Part shown: one piece after another, positions 1-13,300 of the stretch
Position numbering within the stretch: the stretch's first letter is position 1
Layout: each line of letters begins with the position of its first letter
Origin: Nezara viridula
Taxonomy: Eukaryota; Arthropoda; Insecta; Hemiptera; Pentatomidae
Assembly (NCBI GenBank): GCA_928085145.1
Contig: OV725080.1
Span: 143,458,636 to 143,522,635 of the forward strand
Length of the DNA stretch: 64,000 bases
Reading direction: 5' to 3'
Translations under genes and position numbers: made by a program
The notes under the pieces: model-generated
Databases searched by the model: none
What the model was told of the DNA's origin: nothing
Seen by the model: the letters and a program-made list of their open reading frames with translations, nothing else

Positions 1-584
1 TCCAAGTTAAGGACTACTCACATTCGACTTGGTGACAAACATCAGAGGTGGTTTTTTGAACAGACTGTTGGTAAACTTTGGAAGTAATATCACAAAAAAA
101 AATTCCTTTCTTATTTTCTATATCATCCTAAAAAAACACTTCCTTAAGTTATAAAATTTACTAGAATTATTTTTGAATCTCATAACTGAATTAGTTAAAA
201 TTTGAATTTACCATATATTTCTCTTGTTGGTTCATTCTACAATGCTCTAACATTAACTTCAAAATTTCTATTCATTAGAACAAGAAAGGGGAAGTTATTA
301 TAACTTTTATCTTTCTAACAAACCTATTTTGTAGGTCACTCTCTAAAACTTTAAATATACAAAAAAATATATTTAAGTTAAATATTATTTTACATTTTAT
401 ATTACAATTATTAAACAAATAGATGAAGTTTCATTAACACTTCACATTCGATAACTCACATTTTCAAAAGAATTTCTTATTTTACACTGAACAGCACTTA
501 GATAATAGGCAAATATAAAGTAAATAATGTGTTTTATTGGTTTGCCTTATGGAACAGATGTTTTTTTTTTTATTACTATTATTA
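1..584. other. AT-rich flank beyond the 3' end of Ly6 gene A
   Basis: AT-rich DNA with short open frames only. I see no gene, RNA or clear repeat here apart from homopolymer runs. Confidence 0.5.
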
Positions 585-590
585 TTTATT
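585..590 (-). promoter_or_regulatory. Candidate polyadenylation signal of Ly6 gene A
   Basis: AATAAA on the minus strand, about 125 bases past the stop codon of gene A. A second candidate lies at 533-538. The choice rests only on the hexamer and its distance. Confidence 0.4.
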
Positions 591-713
591 TATTGCCCTT
601 AAAAAAATGTAAGAGCATTCACTACTTATGAGATTGGTGAAATCTACACATAGCGTAGGAAAAGGTTAATTAAAACCACATTTAATTTTTTTATTCACTT
701 TAGGGAAAATTTC

Positions 714-3700
714 CTAAACTATGAGCCTTGGGAAAAAAACTAGAGATGTGACTAGAAACGCTGCTACAGATGAGGCTGAAGCTCCATTGCAGAAGTCTGT
801 TGAGCATGTACAAACTTCTTGACGACCTCCAAAGCCGCTTCTTTGGTAACAGTTTTGGAAGTAGCTGGAATCATCCCATCCACAGCTCCGAATAATGCGG
901 GTGTCGGGTTTCACTAAAATATGCATTAGCATATTAAAAGTCATTTATGAAAACATTACAGTACACATATTATATGATGCTTTAATCATTGGTATAATAA
1001 TAATGATATATTCAGAAATCAACATAAATAAATATTATCTTCATGGTACTAGAGAAAACTGAATTAAGTAGAAGTATTTAATTAAAAAAATTAGATCTAT
1101 CCTGCACTATTTAAAATGATATAAAATTGAGGTTTCATTAGTTAATATTAAAACTAAAATAAATAGAGAAGTTACAGTTAAATAGGATTTTACAAACATC
1201 CTAATGTGTGGTGTTTGCTGAAATTAAGAAAAATATTTCTAAATTAAGTAGTAAATGTTGTTCTGGGCAAACAGCAGACATGCATCCTCATATTGTATAA
1301 TGAAATAGATTTTAAAATTATTTAATAAGTAATATGTAATGTAGATTATTAAATAAATCTAATTACATTAAGTTATTTCATATGCTTGAAACCATGAGAC
1401 CAACATTAAAAACAAAAATTCACCATATGATTCATAATTTTACTAAAACCATTTTTAATGAATATTAAACATGTAAAATATTATTGCATTGAACTAATGA
1501 TTTTTGTTGAAGTGGGCCTAAGTTTTTCATCATCTTCAAAAATTACAACATGCTGAAGATATAATTTTTTAAATTGATTAAAAGGAGTGGTGAACAACAA
1601 AAAAGGAGTGAGGTGGGTGTTTTTAAAATAATAAAATTATACTTGTGAATCAAAACTAAAAAGAGGAAATCAACATACATAATTTTGAATTGATAATAAA
1701 AAATAATCTAGGAAGAAACAAATAATGCTGCTTGAGTAACCTATGTACAATAAACAAAAAAAATATTATTAAATATATACCAGAATTTGGCATTATTTAA
1801 ATAAATATTAATTATTCAACAAAGTGAGTATTTAGAATATTTTTTAATCAATCTGACTGATAAATAATAATTTATTATTTATTATATTTTTTAAATGCAA
1901 AATATTTGTTATGCGTTACTATAACCATTTATTTTTTAATATTTTTTTAAAGTATTAAAAAATAAATATTATTAACAATTCAACTAATTTTGCTCTGTAT
2001 TCAGTATGACATTTTTAATAGATGCTACCAGATATCAAATATCTGAACTAATTGCTGCAAGTCTGTTCGGATTGCAGGAAAATTACATACAATAAATATT
2101 TAAGACCCAATAAATACATACAAGTTTATTAAATGGATACTAATGCGTATATTTGCTTGAAAACATTTGTATTTATGAAAATAAATTTATTTGAAAGAAC
2201 AGAGCTATTTCAGTTTGTTTTGACTTTTTGAGAAACTCATTGCTTTTTCTATTAGACATTGTAATTGAGTCACTTATTTCCAAAGTAATCCCTAATAGAT
2301 TTTTTTTTGGTAATTGAGATAAGTATTGATTATCATGTAAAAACACCCAATGAATCTGATGGTACAGTTATTTAAAAAAAAACCTAAATACTAAAAGAAG
2401 TGGTGTGAAAATAAGTTTATTTTCGAAACTGGCCTTTCTTTTTTTTTCAAGAAATGTAATGGAACTTGCATTTCTTAAGCATTTTAAAACAAAAATTCAT
2501 CAAAAGCTTTTTTTGACGGTGTCATTTAAATGAAAATTAAAAATAAATTTATTGTAATATACCATTATTGTAAACATAACATTAATTATTTATTGTACAA
2601 TTTTTCTAAGTTTTTTCCTCTGGTACATACATAATTGTTTCTCTCCAAATCAAACCCTAATCAACATTTTTTTCATTTGAAAACAGTCCTTGAAGTATTA
2701 TTCTTTCCAAAAGGGGAGCATATTCAAGTTTCAATGTTTTTTAATTCCTACTAGAACAATCAATGATCTTTGGAAATCTGTTCTACAAATAAAGAATTTC
2801 TTAATTTATTTTTTCAAAAATATTCGAATAGAAAATATAATTTTTGCATGTTCTAAAAAATTGTTAAATATAATTAGGATTTAATTAGGAAATAAACCAG
2901 GGTGTCGAATGAAACAATTAACTGTTATAATTAAAACTAAACATATATAACTTTCACCTATGTACGTAGATGTATAAAAGTTTTTGTTGAGCTTTTACTT
3001 TTATTGATACATGCCATTTTAAAACCATTGTTTTTAAACCTCATTATAAAAGTTTTTATAAACCATTTTTTTAAAATAGATTTTAATAAAAAAAGTAATA
3101 TGCTTTTACTTTTTTATTAACAGAAAATATAATCATTAATATATGTACATGTCTATATAAAACATTATAATAGTTTTTTTATGCATTTAACACATTAAAT
3201 AGTTACAAGGTTTAAAAGGTATGGAACAAGATAATATGTGTTACGTTAATTCAAAAACATTGAAGCTTTTCCTTTTAAAACAATTCCTGTTAACACAAAA
3301 AGCTTTGCATTGTATAGTGTTCTACTATAATGTTGGAATATTTTCCAGGATCACGGGAATTTATTAGTTTTTTACTGAGTACGGAGCAGTGTAATAATTA
3401 TGAACTTTTAATATAATGGGTTTTTTTGTACTTGTAATTTTTATTTTAGAGGGAATAAGCAAAGGTTTAACGAATACTTTTTTATGACATTTATATATGT
3501 ATTAAAAATGTAAAAACATTTTTTTAAGCTAGAAAGTTTATTTAACACAGTTTTGAAAAAACTTTTACCTTTAACCTCTTATTGATACTAATTTTTTTTA
3601 AATTGTTAAAGTTTAACTCATTTGTAAAAAAAAAAAAAAAATAAAAAATAAAAAAAATAACTGTTACAAGTCCTGCAATAAACGACTCAATTAAGGAAAA

Positions 3701-6700
3701 TAGTAATTTATTTTATTAAATGTAATATTTGATATTTTTATAAATTAATATGTTAAAGAGTTTAGTTTATTCTCAAAGTCAAAGTAACATTCATTTTTAA
3801 ATAACTAAATGAAAACATTAATTTATGAATTAAAAAAAAGAAACACAAATTTGTAGATCAAGAAAGACCAATGATCATAAAAACTCCATAAATAGAATTA
3901 ATTTGTATACCAAAGGATGTTAAAATTGCTACTTACACCCATTGACTTCATACTCAATAGTTTGAACGATCTTCCTACACAACTTGTACTTATGGCCTTC
4001 AACATGCTCTGAACAATCTTTTTTCAGGGATTCAGGAGGTACTTCGTTCGCACAGGCGGTGTCATTTCTGCTGTTGCATTCATAGCATTTGAGAGCCTCA
4101 CCTAAATTAAATTAAAATGTAATCATACAGGAAACAATTTATTTAATTGCCTGCAAATTAAGCATTTTATCCTTTTATTATTCATGGAATAGAGGGTTGA
4201 GTGAGAAACATAGGACTAAAAGGAGGAAATTTTGTTAATTAGATGCAACAAATAGGTCATGGACAGAAACAAGTGTTAGAGGTTGATTAAGGCTACGTCG
4301 AAAGGTCCAATAGAGGTTGTTATGAATGAAGTAGATAATAATACAGAGCTTCCACAGAGGAAGGGAATTATTCTAAACATAGTAGGATTTAATAATTAAT
4401 GCCTTAAATGGCATATATGATGCATATTTGGATTAATTGATTTATTTTAGGTATAGAAAATTGTTTATAATAATAAAATTACATGTTAATTATATTTATA
4501 GGTTTTACCATCATACTTCAAAAGTGCACATTGGTTTTTGTTCTGGACTGCTTTATTTATCTACCTTTGATAGATAAATAATTTTTTTTTGTTTTTATAT
4601 CCTTATTGTTTGTTAAATCGTTTCATAGGGATATCCATAAAGCAGAGATCCTAAGCTACTTTTAAATGGACGTCATTCGCCACCTCTGGCATTAGGTTAC
4701 ATGTAATTATGGCTATCTTGCTTATGTGGGATTGGTTTAAAGCTAGACCTCAAATCAAAGGGAACGATTCTAGTTGAGCCAATCGAGACGATACAAAGAT
4801 TATTTGACCAAACTGTTTGACTAAAGTGGTCTAAAGAACAGGTCATCAAGTTTTCTTTGAGCGAAAGATTATCTATGAAACCTCGAGAAAAAGAAAATTT
4901 AAACCAAGAAATAATATGATTCATCATCGGTCACATCAGACTCCTGTGAGTCTTCTCTTTCGGAGAAGTGAAGATGCCCTGGATATCTAAAAAAGGGTAC
5001 ACCAGACATAAGCGATGCAATTTACAGTTGCACATGTTATTTCATTTCATTCCTCAGTCAAAAACCATTGACCAAACCTCAAAAATTTCTCGTCAATAAG
5101 ATATTAGAAATATGCCCTGAATTTGTTGTGCATCGGAAAGAAAAGTCACTTCTACTAATAGAGAGGGAGAGGGAGAGAGGCTTTTGGACTACAAAAGTAT
5201 TGAATTTTTAATAAAACAATGAATAAAGACATACCAGTAAGAGTTTTTTTGTAGGTTTATTGCAAAAAGGCATTAAGTGACATATCATAGTCTTAAATGA
5301 CTAAGAACTTAATTTTCACTTTGTGAAATCAGAATATTGTTCGCTTATATTAACAAAATTTGAGATATAAAATGGTTTTTGTCATTTTAGTGCACTTACC
5401 GTGTTATTTTATCTTTAAATAAGGTCAAAATTCACTAAAGCGTTTTTCAAACTTCAGCTCCATTGAAAATTTACTTGGTGACTGTTTGCAATATACCGAC
5501 CATAGGACAATTTTCTCCATAAAACAATATTGTTCTAGTAATCACCGCTATTAAAAAAAAAATAACAAAAAATTAATTTAGGAAGGAGATGGTCCGGGGT
5601 GGCGGTCATAAATAGACCAAATAGTGGCAAAACTATTTTATTAAAAGCCAACATTTCGACCCGACTTTGCAGGTCTTCTTCAGGGAGGTATGTTCAGCTA
5701 GGTGTTTCACTTAGAACTCAATTCTAGAACTCAGTTCTAAGTGAAACTCCTAGCTGAACACAACTCCCGGAAGAAGACCTATAAAGTCGGGCCGAAACGT
5801 TGCCTTTTAATAAAATAGTTTTGCCACTATTTGATTTATTTATATCCGCCACCCCGGATCATCTCCTTTCTGAATAATGCAACGGTCAACTATTAAATAT
5901 TCATAAAATTAATTTGTTATGATTCAAGTTCAACTGCTTCAAAAGGTGTAAAAACACATTTTTTATCAGTGACCTAAAAAAAATTTCCGAGAAAGGATCA
6001 CTATTGTTGCTTCAAGTATTTCTTTTCCCAGACCCCATGTGATAGCTTTCCAGTGCTGACCCCTCCCCCAAGTGCGATGGCGCAAGCACTCCTTCCCAAG
6101 AAATGTCATTGCTCTCCTCTTATTAAAAAACGGTTCTAAAGAAAATAGAATTGTTAAAATTGTAGTTTATTTCTTTCTCTGATCTGAACACTCCTCCAAA
6201 TTGAAACACAATAAAAATATATTTTCTTATAAAAATTCGTAATCCTGTAAAATGGTGCAACTTGCCACCCATCCTATTCTTTGTCTCCATGTAGATCTAT
6301 CCCCTCCCCAAAATCAAATTCTTAATTTCTGCTCCTTGGGGACTTAAGTGTTAAAAAAGTCGATGAATTGGCAATAATCGAGGGAGAAATCTTAAGGAGT
6401 CACTGAAATCTCAAAATCTTCAAAAGAAAATCAATTTCATTCAGCAAGTGAAGTGTAACCGATAAAGCTCGGGCAGTCAGTGGTGATACGACAGCCAGCA
6501 AGTGGAATAAATGATGCCTGCGTAAATCTAGTAAAAAATGTTCAATAGTAATCTATTGTAACTCCCTTACGGTCATCACAATGTTGACCTAGTTTTGGAT
6601 GTTTAGACTCACTAATGGTGCAAACATGGCGCTTTTTATAAGAGAACGAAACTCAACAAGAACATTTGCATGACTGATAGCCATGAAGTCTCTGATTAAA

Positions 6701-9700
6701 AGTGCCTTATCATTTTTGGATTTCTTGAACGCCAACTTTTGAAGAGAATCAAGGAGATGATTACAAAGAATTTTCGCTTATTATTGGCTTAATCTTTCTT
6801 AGCGGCATTCCGAAGAACCGAGTATAATTTCATAGGAACTGTCAATCTTGCCATTTAGATGCCGAAGGGAATTAATACACTCAATATTTACCTATTTCAA
6901 GATCTATTTTATAACGTCTTGATGTGCAAAATAACTATTTAGAAAGTTGATGTATTTTTCAAATGTACGTTCAATTTTATCATCACATGCAATTGAAGCA
7001 CCTTATCATGAATTTCTTATCAAGCATCAACTTTTAAATATCAGAAAATTGATCCATAAATCACTAAAGATGTTAGAAAAAAAAAATTCAAACCAACTCT
7101 GGTACATCATTCGCAAAACTGTGTTTCAGGCTCGGTCTAGCTCTGTTTGGGGCCCTCGGCTAGAGTCTGAAGTGGGGCTCCTTTATTTGAACAATATATA
7201 TGTATATACATATATAAGTAGTTTCCAGGGATTTAAATGTAATTGAAAATAATTATTTTTGGGGCCAAACACACCACATTACTAGAAAAATATAAAACAA
7301 GGATCTTCGGGGCCCCAATCATTTTATAGCAATAAGAAAATACAAAACATTTATGTTGGGAGCTCATCGGAGGGATGCCAAAAATTTACTGAAATAAACA
7401 AATACAACACAATTATTTTGTGGCCAAACGTACTAAAGTACTAGATAAATATAAACCAATGATCTTGGGGTTCTCGGAGTCTCCCACCCTCCCCCAAGTC
7501 ATTTCACGGCGATAAGAAAGAAGTCCTATTCCTAGTCTAAGGTCATTTACATATTTTATTTATTCATGTCGATAAATTATTGTTTATTTTAATTTTATTT
7601 TTGTTCTTCGAAATATTGGGGGACGATATTCTCGCTTCCTCTCTATTTTTATTGGGGACGATCGCTCCTCCCCTCTCCCCGAAGTCTACGCCGATGGTCA
7701 GAAAAACAAAAAATCAAACCACTTCTAGTATTTTACTCGCGAAACTGTGTTTGTTTATATCCTTATTTCAGAAAACTCATATCATACCAAGACTTTAAAC
7801 TTTAAAACTCGAGTTATGTTGGAAATAGATAAAGGTGAAAAAAAAGAAGAAGAAAAAAAAATCAACCAAAGATTCTACAGAAAAATGATTTTTCTTCCTT
7901 CGCAATAAACGACTTTTGTTTTTTTATAAAGCGGACCAATCGGCTTTATTAATTTAATGTTTAAATACCTGTTTTACTTCATTATAGGTGAACAGGCTGA
8001 TTAAATCGGTAATGTCTAATGTTCAAAGAATATCATCCAGATTAAAAACAAAATGGTGGTACTAGACTGGAACAAATATTATTGTCCTAGTTTTACAAAT
8101 CCTAGATCCTCCAGGTATTGATTACTGGGTTTGACGTGAGTTGTTTTCAACCCCTATTTTCTAAGAATGATGTCGACGTAACGACGTTAGGACAACACTA
8201 CTTCACAGATTTGAAGGTCTAATTTTTAAGATCTGTCTCGCAATGCGAATCATAACGAACCATAAAATGAATCAGATATCTCGGTAATCAAGATAAGCTT
8301 CGAAAGACACCAACTCCTACCAAACGCGATCTTTGTGATTTTTTTAAATTTTGTTCCAATTCTTACTTGAATATTTTGTGTTGATTTACTTTACACATGC
8401 CTAATTTGATAAAATAATTCAATCTAGTATATATATTCACCCGTAATTTTTCTAAATATCCATTCTAAATCATAAATCATCTACCTTAAATCACTATTCT
8501 AAATACTATTTGGATTTTCATAAAACGTTGATTTTCTAATGTAATTTAAATTAAGAAAGTCGCTAAGAATAAGTTCTCGTACCGAAGATGATTTCTGGTT
8601 TGGCGCTTTACGTTGTGAATTGATACCCAGCACAAGATTAAGGGGTCCGAAAATGGCTAATCTCTCTCTCTCTCTGTATATATATATATAATTTTTTTTT
8701 TTTTTTTTTAAGGACTTGTAATTTTTAAGAAGTTGAGAAAAATCTATTTCTGTAACATAGCTTTAATTTGAACCAATTTTTATTATTTTCATTCATGATT
8801 ATTCAAATGATACGAATCATTAAGTAAAATCATAAGAAATAGTTTGAGTTAAACCTTTAAAATAAAATTGACTTTTTCTTCACTTTCTTAAAATGACAGT
8901 TGTCCGACTTTGATATGAAGCCACTCAATTAAGCAAAAATTTAATATGATTGGTCATTTTATTGAGAAAAGTGTGCCATAAACATTTTGGTAATAAATGC
9001 TAGCGGTTTTTCACATTATTTTTCTCGGTCTTCAAAGTTCTTTCGCATACCTATAGCTCTCTCAATAAAGTTAGAGGGTTGGAATTTCATATGGAAATTA
9101 AATTGATATTAGAGAATTGCCTTTTAAAGGTTCCACCTTTTTTCTCCTGTCCCCAATATTTTATTTCGCAATTTTTTAAAAGATTTTGAGCACATCAACA
9201 ACCCATTCGTAAAATATATCTTAGAGGTCTCAACTTTTGCCCATCAACTCCAGTTTGACAAATTAAATTTGGAAAGATAAAATATAAAATGCACATAAAC
9301 AAAACATGAGGAATTGAGTAGTGTAATTCATATTGAAATTCTATTAGGTTTTCTCAGATAAGCATTAACAAAATAAAAAAATAGAGAAAATATGACACAT
9401 CGTTGAAGAAGAGTTGCTGCACACTTTTTTTTTTCGTTTTCTTTTGGATTCGTATGGAAGTGCTTCCAGGCTTATACATGATATATATTTCGTCATATTT
9501 ATTGCAAAAATAGCACACAGAGAACTACAAAGGGAGAATTGTTATCTATGATAATGACAAGAGAGCGGGAAAATAAACAAATGAAAATAGAATAAATACC
9601 GACTGTTTATAAAATAACCAACGGTTACGAAATAAAATGTAAACATTTTTATATAACTATTAATTTATTTCTAATAGTGGAAAAATATATTTATATAAAG

Positions 9701-10977
9701 ACTCTTTTTGATAAGATTTAAAGAATAAGTAATTGATTATAAAACAAATTAGTTTGTAAAATAGAGTGCTCACTCAGAGATTGAATCATTTTACATCCTA
9801 AAATAATAATTTATGTCTAAATGTATTTAATTTAACTCTAGAAATCACTGAAAGAATTTCAAATATAACAGAAACTCAAGTGCATCAATCAATAAAACAA
9901 TTGCAAAAAGCCCCCTAACATATTTAACTTTTGAGAATGTTTATGTGAATTTCCACCTTATTTATGTAAAAAAATATAGTAAGTTCATTAAAATGTCAAA
10001 TCCTTTTATATATCAATAATTAGATATGTATCAACAAGGTCACAATTTTCTGATTTCACAACGAGAAAATTACCTAATGTTCTAAGTGATTGAAGGTTAA
10101 GAAATGTCACTTAATGACTTTTTGCAATAAATGGAAGATGTGTATAAATGAGTAGGTTTTATTAAAAATTCATTCTAAAGCACCAATAATCCACCTTAAA
10201 TTCATATAACATTCATTATTAGGCATATCGTCGTATAATTCGATTTTCGAATACTCATGCAGTAACAAACGCTTTAAACTTCCAATTAATTTCAAAAGAA
10301 TCATACATATGAATATCATAAGACCTATTTGTACTTACGTAGTTGAGATTTCGGGCTCCAATAATTAATCTACATCAAGTCCCTATAGCATTCATAATTC
10401 AATTTTTTTTCCCTCCAGAAAACATTGATTTTCTAATCAGATTTAAATCAAGAAAGTCGTCTTTATCTCCGAATTCGTATCATCGAATCGTCTATGGAAA
10501 ATGTGGATTTAGGCGCTGACAAATAAAAAATTTATTGCCAAAGTAAAATATTAAATTTTTTCCAGAATTATTCAAAGAATACATTTTTTTTCTAGTTGGG
10601 AAATAACATACAATAGAGGAAGAGTCGAAAGAGGCATAACTGATTTCTTATCAACGATTCTAACAGAACTGATAATATGACATCTTAAGGTAACCTTGGA
10701 GGTAACTCAATGCGCATTTAAAACTCAGAACACATTTTAAGTTTATAAAGGTATCATTGTCGGGAAATTTCTGAAATCCTGGACTGATAGGTGCATTATA
10801 CTGAAGAAACATTTATGGTGGTTTTGAATGGATTAAAAGTAAAATTAAAAAAAATAAATAAAATAATTTGAATATAAGAATTTTAAAAAAATGTGGAATA
10901 GAGTGAAAAAAGAAATAATTTTTACCTGCATGAACGGCGACAAGGAGGAGAAGTACTAAGTAACTAAGTGATACCAT
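714..10977 (-). CDS. Ly6/uPAR-domain protein, quiver/sleepless-like (gene A, three exons)
   Basis: Exons in transcript order are 10926-10977, 3937-4101 and 714-913, giving 138 residues. Exon 1 encodes a 17-residue signal peptide starting MVSLSYLVLL and ending in AVHA. Exon 2 opens the Ly6 domain with LKCYECN and carries KLCRKIVQT. Exon 3 carries IIRSCGW and the closing EVCTCSTDFCN. The mature part has ten cysteines in three-finger spacing, one NDT glycosylation sequon, and a hydrophobic C-terminus suited to a GPI anchor. Both introns are phase 1, with GTAAAA and GTAAGT donors and AG acceptors. Relatives in insects are membrane-anchored proteins that modulate potassium channels and acetylcholine receptors or act in junction formation; which role applies here cannot be read from sequence. 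It runs opposite to genes B-D. I took the Met at 10977 because upstream in-frame Mets would bury the signal peptide. Confidence 0.85.
914..3936 (-). other. Intron 2 of Ly6 gene A
   Basis: A 3.0-kb AT-rich intron with GTAAGT donor and TTTTAG acceptor. It has no recognisable exon. A short perfect-looking hairpin of A/T runs around the ATGC at 3100 and an A-rich run at 3627-3658 are the only structures I see. Confidence 0.6.
4102..5580 (-). other. Gene A intron 1, exon-distal part 1
   Basis: Intronic DNA with a short GA-rich run at 5159-5178. The piece at about 5200-5345 is repeated in inverted orientation at about 10020-10180; both hold a block reading TTATTGCAAAAAG followed by CATTAAGTGACAT (or a close variant) and later TGTGAAATCAGAA. 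No gene is seen. Confidence 0.4.
5581..5870. mobile_element. Foldback (palindromic) element with hammerhead-like motif
   Basis: Nearly the whole 290-bp unit is an inverted repeat. The left end, GGAAGGAGATGGTCCGGGGT, pairs with the right end around 5847-5870, and the arms meet near TTCTAGAA at 5722-5732. Each arm holds the motif CTGAAGA...GGTCGAAAT or a variant (5647-5685 minus, 5765-5803 plus). There is no ORF and no obvious target duplication. It sits inside gene A intron 1. Confidence 0.8.
7080..7770. repeat. Degenerate tandem-like repeat region
   Basis: Blocks recur with variation. GGCCAAAC...ACTAGA-AAATATAAA...GATCTT appears near 7264 and again near 7423, a spacing of about 160 bases. 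TCAAACCA...CGCAAAACTGTGTTT near 7090 has a counterpart at 7713-7752. The C-rich piece CTCCCCT/CCCTCCCCC also recurs. Weak ORFs cross the region but resemble nothing I know. Confidence 0.4.
8430..10540. repeat. Dispersed repeat modules in gene A intron 1
   Basis: The stretch at about 8505-8590 (GTTGATTTTCTAAT...AAGAAAGTCG) recurs in direct orientation at about 10420-10490 (CATTGATTTTCTAAT...AAGAAAGTCG), each followed by a similar GAATTCGTA or AGTTCTCGTACC block. The adjacent 10020-10180 piece is inverted relative to 5200-5345. These look like fragments of one old transposon family. A CT/TA microsatellite lies at 8661-8691. Confidence 0.4.
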
Positions 10978-11180
10978 CCTGGCTAGCAATCCGGATATTA
11001 CTGGTTCAACGGAGGGTTCCAGTGGCGAAGGAGTGGGGGCGCCCCACCGCAAGTTGGAGCCACCGACGTGGGCCGGTTGGGCAGCCATTGGCTGGATGGG
11101 ATAATTAGGCGATTTAGAATAAGGAATAAGGTTAAATCCTATGATACGAACTAGCAATGTATCAATGTACAAAACAAAAA

Positions 11181-11202
11181 ACTATATATTGAGTATTTAA
11201 AA
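11181..11202 (-). promoter_or_regulatory. Possible TATA-like element of gene A
   Basis: On the minus strand, TTTAAATA and AATATATAG lie about 205-225 bases upstream of the gene A start codon. A start site near 11150-11170 would give a leader ending in the GC-richer stretch 10990-11110. This is a composition-based guess only. Confidence 0.2.
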
Positions 11203-11740
11203 GAAGGAAAGGGGTGGTAACTTGGAAACCCGCCTAGGTGTCTTGGAACTTCTTAATAGCTTGGGAAGTGATTATGAGTAAACAGGACCTGCCTCAAGCT
11301 GTAGTTAGAGATCGCTAATGCACAGAGCAGGTTGTTGGTGTTTAATGATCCAGTTGAAATAAACAAACATTATTAGTATTTTTTTTTCTGTTGTTATTAC
11401 AGATCTTGTAGATGTCTTGTCGCTTTAGTAAGCTTACTTCATCTCTGCCTATCTTGGGCTATTTCCAGTAATCTGCAGTTATATTGCATCTTTGACTATT
11501 ATATCTATCCATCTGCTTTTTGGCCTTTAACGTTGTTTTTTGGCTTCTATTGAGGCATTCATTGTTATGTAAAGGCTTCCAGGTGGATTTCTTCAAGCAG
11601 TATTCCCCGCCCATCTTAACCTCCGTACCTTCAAATCAAGAGGTATTGATTGAACAGTTTCTGGTTGGTTGTTTTGATGTTATAGTCGTAAAACATGTAG
11701 GTCTACCCCTTTGGACTACCCTTTGGTCTACCCCTTGGCC
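11200..11740. other. Intergenic DNA upstream of gene A
   Basis: Moderately AT-rich DNA with no supported gene. Short ORFs at 11520-12043 overlap the SINE-like sequence that follows and have no recognisable domain. Confidence 0.4.
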
Positions 11741-11744
11741 GAGA

Positions 11745-12010
11745 GGATGGGATGGCCGAGCACGTTGGGGCATGGGCCCCAGAGGTGCCCGGTTCTGAAA
11801 GTTTTGGGTTGGATTCCCATCTGGGTCGGTTACTTTTCACTTCTCGGCCGCCCCGAGAAATGGATCGTGACAATCCCACTCTGGCAAGTATGCGGTGGCA
11901 ACCTTAAAGGTAGCCGTCAGGGGTTGGCAAAAAAGGACCACTACAGGCCCACTTGCCGGACTAGTTCCCCCCACCTAGTACCAGTACCAGTAACAGTACC
12001 AGTACCCGTC
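11745..12010 (+). repeat. tRNA-Ser/Leu-like SINE (probable)
   Basis: A polymerase III A-box-like TGGCCGAGCACGTTGGGGC sits at 11753-11771. A B-box-like GGTTGGATTCCC lies at 11807-11818, with a class II tRNA-like variable region between them. The GC-richer body continues to about 11970 and ends in CCAGTA-type hexamers at 11974-12004. Structure and spacing fit a SINE derived from a tRNA with a long variable arm. I have not shown a second copy of the whole unit. Confidence 0.45.
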
Positions 12011-12225
12011 GGACGCTTGCCAGTCGTTATATTAACTTTTTAGGAATTCTCTCGTTACCAAACCCAGCGATTTTACACGCCCATTTCATTAGCCTCCATT
12101 TAATCAACTCAATTACATTAACTGGAAACAGTTCGAGCAATTCAACTTTGTGTAACCACCTAAAATCGCCGATTGACTCATCCTTCAGGTATCGGAAAGC
12201 CTGGACCAGTGTATATCCAGTAGGG

Positions 12226-12629
12226 CAGAGGTACTCAAACAGGGTGATGCGGCACCATGATGTGCCGCAAGAGTATGTCAGGGGTGTCGTAAGAGTATGC
12301 CAGCGGTATCGCGGTTATAATATTTCTTTTCAATATGTACTATTTAAGGTGAAAATTGTCTATTTGGAGAACAGACATTCTAAATATTAATAATTTTACA
12401 AGTATTAAGAACAGAATTGAAATTAACATCATTAAAATTTTAAGCTAACATCTGGACAAAATTGTATTCGCACAAAAAATGGCTAATGTGTTGTCATAAT
12501 ACCGTTTTAAGGATATGAGCTACGAAATTTTTTCGTCCCGCAAGGATGCAGCGAACATATCTTAGTTAAATAAGGCCGCGAAAAATTGTTAGACTGTAAA
12601 GTACCGCAGTAAAAAAAGCTTAAGACCTG
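12226..12629. mobile_element. hAT-type MITE with imperfect terminal inverted repeats
   Basis: The left end CAGAGGTACTCAAAC...GATGCGGCACC pairs imperfectly with the right end, which on the minus strand reads CAGGTCTTAAGC...ACTGCGGTAC. CAGNGGTNCTCAAAC is a typical hAT terminus. The element is 404 bp and carries no transposase. No clean 8-bp target duplication is left. Confidence 0.6.
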
Positions 12630-12758
12630 CTATACAGTATCTGGATGGAATTAGAAGGAGATTGTGGTAAGACGATCAAATCTGTTGAAGGAGCAACCAA
12701 CAAAGCACAAGCGATCAGCGAGCTAGTTTTATTAGTTCCTTTTATCATATTTTATATG

Positions 12759-12931
<173 letters not shown>

Positions 12932-13159
12932 GTGCTTATTTATCATTAATTAATTATTTTTAAATGATTTATATTTATTTCTCTTTAGTATGTATTTACT
13001 GTATGAATGAACATCAATAGCTCTAATACTCATTTCCCTCCAAAGTGGGATATTGTATTATTATTTAATAAAACATGAATAAAGAAAAATAAGGAAATTA
13101 GCCTTCTGATCTAGTCCGCAGGAGCTCTAAGGATCAGATAAAGGTAAGAAGATAAGCTT

Positions 13160-13300
13160 AGAGAAGAGAGGAATATTGCAATCTGTCTTAATTAAGTACA
13201 TTTATAATAGTTTTCAGAGAACACATTCACACTTTATGTACAATAAATAAACATAAATTAAACATGAAAATAATATAACTAATACCAAATGTATATATTG
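13160..13300 (-). repeat. LINE 3'-end-like fragment
   Basis: The piece with GCAATCTGTC...TGTACAATAAATAAA...AATAATATAACTAATACC resembles 29640-29800, which reads ACAATCTGTCACATTC...CACAATAAATAAA...GCAATATAATAATACT. An opposite-strand relative is at 22560-22670 (GTGACAGATTGTAAT...CTCAATAAATAAG). I infer a dispersed retroelement 3' end. Confidence 0.35.

Noticed and set aside
10978..11172. N-terminal extension of gene A from upstream in-frame Mets
   Set aside because: It would place about 65 Pro/Gly-rich residues before the signal peptide. The Met at 10977 gives a normal 17-residue signal.
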